Below are positions 33,643 through 39,964 of a stretch of DNA of 49,743 nucleotides, in pieces; position 1 is the stretch's first letter; each line of letters begins with the position of its first letter. The position numbers and the translations under genes were made by a program. Under the pieces are notes generated by a model. It ran no database searches. It worked only from the letters and a program-made list of their open reading frames with translations, and was not told where the DNA came from. Source of the DNA: Thermoplasmata archaeon (GTDB lineage: Archaea > Thermoplasmatota > Thermoplasmata > Lutacidiplasmatales > UBA184); assembly GCA_022749895.1 (NCBI GenBank), contig JAKIWS010000011.1:1-49743 (forward strand), given 5' to 3'.

Positions 33643-34320
33643 CTACATCTCCTCCAACCGTTCGAGGACCGTCGGAGCCCTCAACGACGTGGTGAGGAGC
33701 GGAAGGTTCTCGATCTCGCTCAGCCGGATCGCGAGCGGGTCGATCCGCCCCGGGGCCGAGAAGATGACCGCGGCGGGCTTGAGCGGATGCGCCCGGATCG
33801 CGACCATGGGGGAGCGACCGTACTTCACGTTCGCGAAGATGAGGACGCGCTGCGTCGACCAGCCGTACACCTCGACGAACCTCGAGGCGTCGATGGAGAG
33901 GATCGCCCGTGGCGCGTCCAGGATGGTGTAGCCGTGGATATCGCGGTGGAGGTCGACGCGGCTCACCGGCTTGGCGTCGAGCGCGTCCGCGAGCGACTTG
34001 AGCGGGATCGCGATCGAGAACTCCCGGAGTCCGAGGATGCCATCGGAGTGCGTCTTCACTCCGAGCCGCTGGCCGACCCGTCCCCCGTGGGCGGCGTCGA
34101 CCTCGACGAGCGCGTCCACGTACCGCCGGATGAACGCCGCCCCCGGGCTCATCCGCCGTTCCGACTCGTAGTCGGAGACGACGCTCGGGACGGTCGTAAG
34201 ATGCTTCGCGAGATCGCGCTGCGAGATCCCGAAATCCTCGCGCCACTTCCGCAGCGTCCGGCCCGGGTGGGAGGAGAGGACCACCTCCCCGGCGATCTTT
34301 TCCTTAAGGTCGGCCTCCAC
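33643..34320 (-). CDS. HTH transcriptional regulator heading the mevalonate operon
   Basis: A 225-residue archaeal XRE-type regulator. The N-terminal helix-turn-helix spans about residues 30-55 ([24 protein letters not shown]). The C-terminal part ([52 protein letters not shown]) is a conserved domain that this family carries, often beside HMG-CoA synthase. The frame continues upstream, but a TTTATAG box lies 26 nt before the GTG at 34320 and the family N-terminus ([17 protein letters not shown]) starts there, so this start is chosen. An autoregulator of the operon is a reasonable inference. Confidence 0.88.
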   Translation of the reverse strand: MEADLKEKIAGEVVLSSHPGRTLRKWREDFGISQRDLAKHLTTVPSVVSDYESERRMSPGAAFIRRYVDALVEVDAAHGGRVGQRLGVKTHSDGILGLREFSIAIPLKSLADALDAKPVSRVDLHRDIHGYTILDAPRAILSIDASRFVEVYGWSTQRVLIFANVKYGRSPMVAIRAHPLKPAAVIFSAPGRIDPLAIRLSEIENLPLLTTSLRAPTVLERLEEM

Positions 34321-34342
34321 CGGAAGCTCCGAGAATTCCGCG

Positions 34343-34350
34343 CTATAAAG
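34343..34350 (-). promoter_or_regulatory. TATA box of the HTH/HMG-CoA synthase operon
   Basis: CTTTATAG on the minus strand, 23-30 nt upstream of the GTG at 34320. It predicts a leaderless transcript and argues against the longer upstream starts at 34389 and 34395. Confidence 0.6.
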
Positions 34351-34422
34351 CGTTGAGTCTGCATGTCGTCCGGGGGGTTCGACAGTCATCGACATCGCCC
34401 GGCGCAGTGATGGGCGGTGGAG

Positions 34423-34529
34423 TGGACCGGGCGAGAGCTTCCGGCGTCCGGGAGACGGATCCCAGTCACCCTTTGAACTCGCGGCCTCTACCTTGCCAAG
34501 GTAGCGATCTTCCGCTGATCTACCGGCCC
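34423..34529 (-). tRNA. tRNA-Ala(GGC) with intron in the T-loop
   Basis: On the minus strand the acceptor GGGCCGG (34529-34523) pairs with CCGGTCC (34430-34424), including a G3-U70 wobble, the alanine identity element. The D stem is GATC/GATC. The anticodon stem CTACC/GGTAG encloses TTGGCAA with anticodon GGC (34497-34495). The T stem GCGAG (34482-34478) pairs with CTCGC (34435-34431), but the strands are separated by the intron. Removing 34437-34471 leaves T-loop TTCAAAT. The discriminator A is at 34423 and CCA is not encoded. The plus strand of the anticodon hairpin mimics a GCC anticodon but lacks a T arm. Confidence 0.93.
34437..34471 (-). other. Non-canonical 35-nt tRNA intron (position 59/60)
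   Basis: UUC of the T-loop (34477-34475) pairs with GAA (34441-34439), flanked by the bulges AAG (cut after 34472) and GCU (cut before 34436). The inner helix GGUG (34470-34467) pairs with CGCC (34446-34443), and a GGGA/TCCC hairpin caps the intron. Bulge positions and the A-G mismatch match those of the tRNA-Arg intron 7 kb away. Confidence 0.82.
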
Positions 34530-34555
34530 ACGCCGGTGCGTCGAGCGGCGCCGGA

Positions 34556-34563
34556 CAAATAAC
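34556..34563 (-). promoter_or_regulatory. TATA-like box for tRNA-Ala
   Basis: GTTATTTG on the minus strand is centred about 31 nt upstream of the first tRNA base at 34529, consistent with an archaeal tRNA promoter. Confidence 0.5.
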
Positions 34564-34619
34564 GGCTTCGTTCGGCGCGAGAATTTTCGAGGGCCGGACG
34601 TGCCGCACGACACAAACTC

Positions 34620-34625
34620 TTATGG
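34620..34625 (+). promoter_or_regulatory. TATA-like box for the 119-residue protein/PAC2 operon
   Basis: TTATGG lies 25-30 nt upstream of the ATG at 34650, matching the leaderless pattern seen at other genes in the window. Confidence 0.5.
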
Positions 34626-34649
34626 CCCGCGCCCCGTTCGGCGACCCCG

Positions 34650-35009
34650 ATGGGGGAGGACGGCGGGCGCGGCGAACCGATCGATATCCTCCTCAAGAGC
34701 ACGCGCGATCTCCTTCGCCCCGAAGAGCTCGTCCGCGAAGCGACCCGGGACATCGTCAAGGAAGAGATCCGGCACCACCTCGAGAAGACGCTCGGCGCGG
34801 ACCCGAAGCTCGCCCAGGATCTCAAGGACGCCGTCCGCGCGCTCCTCGAGGCGCGGGCGATGGAGTACGCCGCGCTCGTCCGCGTCGGCACATGCACCGC
34901 GCGGCTCGGCATGGCCGCGGTTCCGCCGGCGATCCGCGCCGCCCTCACCAAGGACGTCGTCGAGCTGATCTCGCGCGAACTCGGGCAGATCGTCGAGCGG
35001 TCGCTGTAA
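34650..35009 (+). CDS. Conserved-looking small helical protein upstream of PAC2
   Basis: A 119-residue protein that I cannot assign to a family. It is rich in Glu, Arg and Leu and predicted to be all helical: IDILLKSTRDLLRPEELVREA, IVKEEIRHHLEKTL, DLKDAVRALLEARAMEYAALV and a C-terminal helix. The start is supported by a TTATGG box. It ends 4 nt before the PAC2-family gene, so the two are almost certainly co-transcribed, and a link to proteasome assembly or another PAC2 task is possible. Confidence 0.7.
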   Translation: MGEDGGRGEPIDILLKSTRDLLRPEELVREATRDIVKEEIRHHLEKTLGADPKLAQDLKDAVRALLEARAMEYAALVRVGTCTARLGMAAVPPAIRAALTKDVVELISRELGQIVERSL

Positions 35010-35013
35010 GCCG

Positions 35014-35826
35014 ATGTCGCTCGGAGCGGACCAGGTCCGCATCTACGAGATCAAGCGCGTGGACGTCGAGGGCGCGATCGTGATCGACGGCTTTCCGTCG
35101 GTCGGGCTCGTGAGCTCGATCGTCGCGAACTACCTCATCGACACCCTCGAGATGGAGCAGATCGGCATCGTCGAGTCCCCTGCCTTCCCGACGGTGTCGC
35201 TGATCCGGAACGGCAACCCACAGCACCCCGTGCGGATCTACGCGGGTCACCCCCCGATGGACCGGACCGGTCGCGTCTCGGACAAGATCGTGGCGTTCGT
35301 CTCCGAGTTCCACCCGGCGCCGAACATCATCCACCCGCTCGCGAACGCGATCATCGACTGGGTTCAGGAGCAGCGCTGCGGTCTCCTGGTCTCGCCCGAA
35401 GGTCTCGTCGTCGAGCGGATGGCGGGCGCCACGGGGAAGGGGCGCTCGACCCCGCTCGCCGATGTGAAGGTCTACGGCGTCGCGAGCACGCGCAAGGCCC
35501 GCGACCTCTACATCGAGCCGAACATGAGTCCGTTCAACGAAGGCGTGATCACCGGGATTGCGGGCGTGCTGCTGAACGAGGGCCGACGCCGCGGGTTCGA
35601 CGTGCTGACGTTCCTGGCCGAGGCGCAATCGGACTACCCCGACGCCCGGGCGGCCGCGAAGGTGATCGAGACGATCAACCGGATCCTGCTCCGAAACCCG
35701 CTCGACCCCGTGCCGCTCTACCACGAGGCCGAGCGGATCGAGCAGCAACTCTTGTCGATCCAGCGGCACGCCGAGAAGGGCCAGGCCGACCGGCCCGCGG
35801 TGGCCTCCCAGCCGATGTACCGGTAG
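35014..35826 (+). CDS. PAC2 family protein (proteasome assembly chaperone-like)
   Basis: A 270-residue protein with the PAC2 signature: GAIVIDGFPSVGLVSSIVANYLIDTL near the N-terminus, IGIVESPAFPTVSLIRNGNPQHPVRIY, and EGVITGIAGVLLNEGRRRGFDVLTFLAEAQSDYPDARAA. The archaeal relatives (PbaA/PbaB) have been studied as ATP-independent or proteasome-interacting chaperones. Its 3' end is overlapped by about 150 nt by the convergent aminotransferase gene; the PAC2 C-terminal 50 residues look weakly conserved and charged. Confidence 0.9.
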   Translation: MSLGADQVRIYEIKRVDVEGAIVIDGFPSVGLVSSIVANYLIDTLEMEQIGIVESPAFPTVSLIRNGNPQHPVRIYAGHPPMDRTGRVSDKIVAFVSEFHPAPNIIHPLANAIIDWVQEQRCGLLVSPEGLVVERMAGATGKGRSTPLADVKVYGVASTRKARDLYIEPNMSPFNEGVITGIAGVLLNEGRRRGFDVLTFLAEAQSDYPDARAAAKVIETINRILLRNPLDPVPLYHEAERIEQQLLSIQRHAEKGQADRPAVASQPMYR

Positions 35827-37072
35827 ACCGAGCCTCCGTCGTCGCGGCGGCCGGGGCCGGGATCCGCTCGATGAGTTCCCGGATACCGCGGACGAGCGCA
35901 TCGGCATCGCCGATCGAATTGTACAGGTAGAACGAAGCCCGGACGTTGCCGCTGAGGCCGCGCGCCGCGTACCAGGAGTGTACACAGTGCATGCCCGAGC
36001 GGACAAGGACACGGTGCCCGGCATCGAGGAACAGGGCGGCGTCGTTCGGGTCGACGCCGTCGATCGTGAAGCCGAAGATGCTCGGGCGCTCGGCGGCCGT
36101 CTCCGGCCCGAGTACGTGGAGTCGAGGCTCGTCGGCGAGCGCCTCGGTCACGCGCCGGTTCAAAGCCAGGTCGTGAGCCCGGACCTCGTCGCGACCGATC
36201 CGCTCGAGGTAGTCGATGCCGGCCCGGGCGCCAAGTACGCCCGCATAGTTCTGAAGCCCCGCCTCGAAGCGATGCGGCGGCGGACGGAGACGGTGCTCGG
36301 TCAACGTCGTCCACTCGACCGTCTCGCCGCCGACGATCAGCGGTCGGAGGTCGGCGAGGGCGGCGGTCGGGGCGATGAGGAGCCCCGTGCCGGTCGGCCC
36401 CAGCATCTTGTGGAGCGAGAGCGCGTAGAAGTCGATGCCCAGGTTCGCCAGATCGACACTCTGATGCGGAGCCGCCTGACAGCCGTCGACCAGGAGTTGG
36501 CCGCCGGCGTCATGCACGCGTTCGGCGATCTCCCGGATCGGAAGCGAGCGTCCGTCCAGGTTGGAGGTGTGAAAAACGCTGACGAGCCGGGGTCGGGGAC
36601 GCAGGATCGCTTCGAGCAGATCGCCGTCCCACCGACCGGCGTCCGGGAGTTCGAGCGCCGCGACGCGGACGCCCCGCTCGCGGGCGAGCCGCTGCCAGAG
36701 GACCAGGTTCGAGTTGTGCTCCTGGTCGGTGACGACGATCCGATCGCCCCGCTTCCAATCGAGCCCGGCGCCGACGAGGTTGATCGCTTCGGTCGCGTTT
36801 CGGACGAAGACCACCCCGTCGCGGTCGGGGGCGCCGAGGAAGCGGGCGAACGCGTCGCGGGCCCCTTCGAACCGATGACCCACCTCCTCGGCGAACCGAT
36901 GGAGGCTTCGCCCGGCGCATCCGGGGAACTCCCGGTAGTACTCCGCCATGGCGGCGAGCACGGAATCGGGGACGAGCGACATGCATGCGGAATCGAGGTA
37001 CGCGGGCGGGGGATCGGTCGACGTCCCGCGGAGAGCGGGAAAATCTTCGCGCGCTCGGTCGATCTCGGGCAC
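35675..37072 (-). CDS. Class V aminotransferase, SufS/CsdA-like cysteine desulfurase
   Basis: PLP enzyme of fold type I. From the GTG at 37072 (PEIDRAREDFPALRG) the protein has 465 residues. The PLP lysine is Lys222 in SLHKMLGPTGTG, the PLP-binding His is in TDQEHNSN, and Asp/Gln are in VDGCQAAPHQ. Cys363 in VRSGMHCVHSW occupies the place of the SufS nucleophile. Cysteine desulfurase or selenocysteine lyase activity follows from the family. The expected C-terminus lies near residue 406; the remaining 59 residues are Arg/Gly/Ala-rich and antisense to PAC2, suggesting a lost stop codon. The gene starts 1 nt after the amidohydrolase stop. Confidence 0.85.
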   Translation of the reverse strand: MPEIDRAREDFPALRGTSTDPPPAYLDSACMSLVPDSVLAAMAEYYREFPGCAGRSLHRFAEEVGHRFEGARDAFARFLGAPDRDGVVFVRNATEAINLVGAGLDWKRGDRIVVTDQEHNSNLVLWQRLARERGVRVAALELPDAGRWDGDLLEAILRPRPRLVSVFHTSNLDGRSLPIREIAERVHDAGGQLLVDGCQAAPHQSVDLANLGIDFYALSLHKMLGPTGTGLLIAPTAALADLRPLIVGGETVEWTTLTEHRLRPPPHRFEAGLQNYAGVLGARAGIDYLERIGRDEVRAHDLALNRRVTEALADEPRLHVLGPETAAERPSIFGFTIDGVDPNDAALFLDAGHRVLVRSGMHCVHSWYAARGLSGNVRASFYLYNSIGDADALVRGIRELIERIPAPAAATTEARSTGTSAGRPPRAGRPGPSRRAAGSTRVAARSARPRGRAARGRAGFGAGSG

Positions 37073-37073
37073 G

Positions 37074-38264
37074 TTATCCCCGCTGCAGTCCCTCGACGGC
37101 GGCGCACAGGACGGCGGCCCCGTGCACGAGGGCGGACTCGTCCGGTGCAAACCGGGCCGAGTGCAACGAAGACGTGTGTCCCGGAGGGTCGACGCCCAGG
37201 AAGAGGAAGGTTCCCGGCCGCTTCTCGAGATACAGGGAGAAATCCTCCGCGCCCATGACCGGTGCCTCAAGCTCGACCATCCGATCGCCGCCCAGTTCCT
37301 CCGTGAGGGCCCGGACCACGATATCCGTCGCGGTCGGGTCGTTCACGAGGACCGGGTAGCCCCGAAGAAACTTCACGGTCGCCCGCGCGCCCAGACTGGC
37401 GGCGATGTGCCGGACGCGTCGTCGCAGAGCCTTCTCCGTCGTGGCGCGGGTCGCGGGCCGGACGGTCCGCACCGTCCCTTCGAGGTCGACCGTGTCCGGG
37501 AGGACGTTGTGGCGCGTCCCGCCGTGGACCATCCCCACCGAGATGACGACGGGGTCCGTGGGGTCGGTGAGCCGGCTCACGAGGGCCTGCAGGCCCGTGA
37601 TCACTTCGGCCGCGACGACAACCGCGTCGACGGTACGGTGCGGGTACCCCGCGTGGCCGCCGCGTCCGCGCACCCGGATGATGAAATGATCGGCCGCGCC
37701 CATCATCGGGCCCTTGGCCCAACCGACCACGCCGAGGGGGATCCCGCCGGCCAGGTGCTGGCCCACGACAAAATCGACGTGCGGGCGCTCCAGCGCGCCG
37801 CGCGCGATGAACGGGGCGGCGCCGCCGTCGATCCCGTCCTCTTCGGCCGGCTGGAACAGGAGCTTGACCGGACCTCGCAGGCGCGACTCGTTCCGCTTGA
37901 GCACGGCGGCCGCGCCCAAGAGCGCCGCCATGTGCACATCGTGGCCGCAGGCGTGCATCCTCCCGGGAAATCGGGACGCGAAGGGAAGTCCCGTCTCCTC
38001 GGTCACCGGCAGGGCGTCCAGATCGGCCCGGAGCGCGACGGTCGGCCCGGACCTATCGAGGGCGAGGGCGGCGCTGACCCCGTTGAAACCCGGGTAGGTC
38101 GTCGGTCGCAAGCCCAGCCCGGTCAGCGCGTCGACGATCTTCGCCCGGGTCCGGACCTCCTCGTTCGAGAGTTCGGGTTCTTGATGGATGGCGGCGCGCC
38201 ACGCGCGCATGGCCGGAAGGAATCGTCGGGCTTCGCGGGTCCAGCGTCCCCGGCGCGTGGTCAC
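37074..38264 (-). CDS. M20D family amidohydrolase/aminoacylase
   Basis: A 396-residue metallopeptidase-like amidohydrolase of the hippurate/IAA-amino acid hydrolase group. Metal ligands appear in order: HACGHDVH, FQPAEEDGIDGG, QHLAGGIPLG, and the C-terminal MGAEDFSLYLEKRPG with a His in HSARF. GGHAGYPHRTVDAV belongs to the lid/dimerisation domain. The family removes acyl groups from N-acyl amino acids. It precedes the aminotransferase with no gap and probably forms an operon with it. Confidence 0.93.
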   Translation of the reverse strand: MTTRRGRWTREARRFLPAMRAWRAAIHQEPELSNEEVRTRAKIVDALTGLGLRPTTYPGFNGVSAALALDRSGPTVALRADLDALPVTEETGLPFASRFPGRMHACGHDVHMAALLGAAAVLKRNESRLRGPVKLLFQPAEEDGIDGGAAPFIARGALERPHVDFVVGQHLAGGIPLGVVGWAKGPMMGAADHFIIRVRGRGGHAGYPHRTVDAVVVAAEVITGLQALVSRLTDPTDPVVISVGMVHGGTRHNVLPDTVDLEGTVRTVRPATRATTEKALRRRVRHIAASLGARATVKFLRGYPVLVNDPTATDIVVRALTEELGGDRMVELEAPVMGAEDFSLYLEKRPGTFLFLGVDPPGHTSSLHSARFAPDESALVHGAAVLCAAVEGLQRG

Positions 38265-38310
38265 GCGCGGAGAGTCCCCTCCCGGTATAAGAGTCGGGAC
38301 CTTGGACGAT

Positions 38311-38928
38311 TCACGGCCGGGGCGAAACCGCGTCGGGGTCGGTCGGGTCGAGACGGTGGATCTGCAACGTGCCGCGGCCGCCCGTCCGGCTCCGGGAACG
38401 AACGGCGAGTTCGTTCGTCCGTGCGTGATGCAGCGCGACGTCGATCGCCTCGGTCGAGATCCCGTACCATCGGAATCTCAGGCGGAGGATGCCGGGCACC
38501 GAGGGTGGTTGGGTCGGTCGGCGTAGGCGTCGATCGATCAGGACGATGCGCAGCGCAGGGTCGGACCAGGCCACGAAGAACTCCTTGTTCCTTCGGAACC
38601 GTACGATGAGTCCGTCGGACGAGAGCACGAGCTCCTCGGCGCGCATTGTCCAGAGGCGGGCCGCCAGGAGAAGCATCGCAGGCCCGAGGACGAGCAGGCT
38701 GACCGCCTCCCCGATCAGAACGGCGTGGGTGAGCGGCGCCGCGAAGGAGTAGCTTCCCAGGGCGATGGCCCAGAATCCGACCCACACGAGGCTCGCTCCC
38801 CCCGCCACGAGTCCGAGCGCCGTGGGGCGAATCTCCTGCCGCCAGAACGCGTCCAACTCGCGACGCGAGATCACGACGCGGGCGGGCGACGCGCGGTCGC
38901 GCTGCGGCGCTTCGTCCGAGTCCGGCAC
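38311..38928 (-). CDS. Uncharacterised membrane protein with two helices
   Basis: A 205-residue product with no recognised family. Two hydrophobic helices (LGLVAGGASLVWVGFWAIAL and LIGEAVSLLVLGPAMLLLAA) lie in the N-terminal half, followed by a basic cytoplasmic beta-rich domain (EELVLSSDGLIVRFRRNKEFFVAWSDP, PGILRLRFRWYGI) that resembles a PH-like domain. The start is GTG; a GTAAAG element about 26 nt upstream fits a TATA-like box. It follows a long inverted repeat at 38964-39011. Confidence 0.62.
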   Translation of the reverse strand: MPDSDEAPQRDRASPARVVISRRELDAFWRQEIRPTALGLVAGGASLVWVGFWAIALGSYSFAAPLTHAVLIGEAVSLLVLGPAMLLLAARLWTMRAEELVLSSDGLIVRFRRNKEFFVAWSDPALRIVLIDRRLRRPTQPPSVPGILRLRFRWYGISTEAIDVALHHARTNELAVRSRSRTGGRGTLQIHRLDPTDPDAVSPRP

Positions 38929-38963
38929 GTCGGCTCGTGCGGAGACACTCCTTCACTTTACCT

Positions 38964-39011
38964 CCCGTTCGACGCGGCGGTCGAGCCCCCCGGGATCGCC
39001 GCTCGAACGGG
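38964..39011. repeat. Long imperfect inverted repeat (hairpin)
   Basis: Arms 38964-38979 and 38997-39011 are complementary over 15 base pairs with one bulged C, and the loop is 17 nt. It lies between the stop of the DUF1326 gene and the start of the next minus-strand gene. It may be a terminator-like hairpin, a regulator site or a remnant of a mobile element. No U-run follows on the minus strand, so a classical terminator is not supported. Confidence 0.6.
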
Positions 39012-39047
39012 GGTAGACCTGGGCCGGCCGGAGCCGATAGGCGGCCG

Positions 39048-39647
39048 CTACGGACCGTTGAAATTGAACGGGGAATGGAAGCTGTTCCCGCCCGGGCGAT
39101 CCCACTTCCACCCGTAGTCGGAGAGTGAGAGCTTGTCGGATTTCGCGACTGTAACTTCGGGCGTCATGAGCAGCGGAGCTCCCGCGATCTTGACCGAGGC
39201 CCCACCCGCGCCAGTGATCGCCTCGGAGCTCATCTCGGCCACGCCCTTGATCCGAAGGGACCGCCGCTTCCCCTCGAGGTGGTACTCGATGGGCGTGTAG
39301 CGTAGACCGTGGACCTTCCCGATCAGAGGGGCCAACGCCCCGAACGGGCCCCCCGCTTGACCGGCGAGGATGGGCTCGAGCGCCTTGCGCTGACCGGGCG
39401 TTGCGCGTTCGTCAACGTACACCGCGACCTCCCATTTGGTCGTGATCATATTGCCCGGCGTGGCGGCCGCGAGCGCAAAGTTGAGCCCGTCGAGCGATTC
39501 CTTCCCGGCCTTGCCACGATCGATGTGCCAGCCGACCAGCACGGTGCAATTGCCGTGGGTCGGGTCGCTCAGGAAGACGCACGGGCAGGCGATGTCGCAG
39601 TTGCACACCTCGAAGTAGTCGCCCTTCAGGCTCCAGGCATCGGGCAT
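39048..39647 (-). CDS. DUF1326 family protein
   Basis: A 199-residue protein recognised by the Cys-rich N-terminus: WSLKGDYFEVCNCDIACPC with Cys15, Cys17, Cys21 and Cys23, then VLVGWHIDRGK, NMITTKWEVAVYVDE and a C-terminal YGWKWDRPGGNSFHSPF. DUF1326 is a family of unknown function in bacteria and haloarchaea or thermoplasmata. The Cys cluster suggests metal binding. A TTTTATGG box at 39668-39675, 21-28 nt upstream, supports the ATG at 39647 over the one at 39671, which lies inside that box. Confidence 0.86.
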   Translation of the reverse strand: MPDAWSLKGDYFEVCNCDIACPCVFLSDPTHGNCTVLVGWHIDRGKAGKESLDGLNFALAAATPGNMITTKWEVAVYVDERATPGQRKALEPILAGQAGGPFGALAPLIGKVHGLRYTPIEYHLEGKRRSLRIKGVAEMSSEAITGAGGASVKIAGAPLLMTPEVTVAKSDKLSLSDYGWKWDRPGGNSFHSPFNFNGP

Positions 39648-39667
39648 GGTCCGAGATGGCGACCCGA

Positions 39668-39675
39668 CCATAAAA
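39668..39675 (-). promoter_or_regulatory. TATA-like box for the DUF1326 gene
   Basis: TTTTATGG on the minus strand, about 25 nt upstream of the ATG at 39647. It predicts a leaderless transcript. Confidence 0.55.
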
Positions 39676-39879
39676 CTCTCGAACCTATCGGGCGGCGGCC
39701 GGGGCCGGGGATTGCTGCACATTTCGCCGGTCAACGAGCGAGGGAGGCCGGCGGGGCGGGCGAAGTGACTCCGGTGACCTCCTCCCGCCGATGGGTCCCG
39801 AAAGCCTCACACCGGGATCCCACGCCTTCTGGGCGAGGATCCCGCCAGAGACCCCAGTCTCGGAAAGCATAAGTCACCT

Positions 39880-39887
39880 TCTTATAG
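39880..39887 (+). promoter_or_regulatory. Candidate TATA box for dnaK
   Basis: TCTTATAG lies about 80 nt upstream of the dnaK ATG and predicts a transcript start near 39911, leaving a leader of about 54 nt. A second AT-rich element (GTTAAATC, 39921-39928) is an alternative closer to the gene. Confidence 0.45.
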
Positions 39888-39924
39888 TAGACCTTACATT
39901 CCACTACTGAAAATCGGGCCGTTA

Positions 39925-39940
39925 AATCCCCCCGGGGATT
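39925..39940. repeat. Perfect inverted repeat in the dnaK upstream region
   Basis: AATCCCC and GGGGATT, 7 nt each, separated by CC. It lies between the candidate TATA box and the start codon, a typical place for an operator of a heat-shock repressor, though no repressor is identified here. It ends 24 nt before the ATG. A GGTGA-type ribosome binding site follows at 39952-39956. Confidence 0.55.
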
Positions 39941-39964
39941 GAAGGTCCACCAGGTGAAAATCGT

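Noticed and set aside
34488-34504. Plus-strand tRNA-Gly(GCC) reading of the anticodon hairpin
   Set aside because: The hairpin is nearly symmetric, but no T arm or acceptor pairing exists on the plus strand; the minus strand gives a complete tRNA-Ala with G3-U70.
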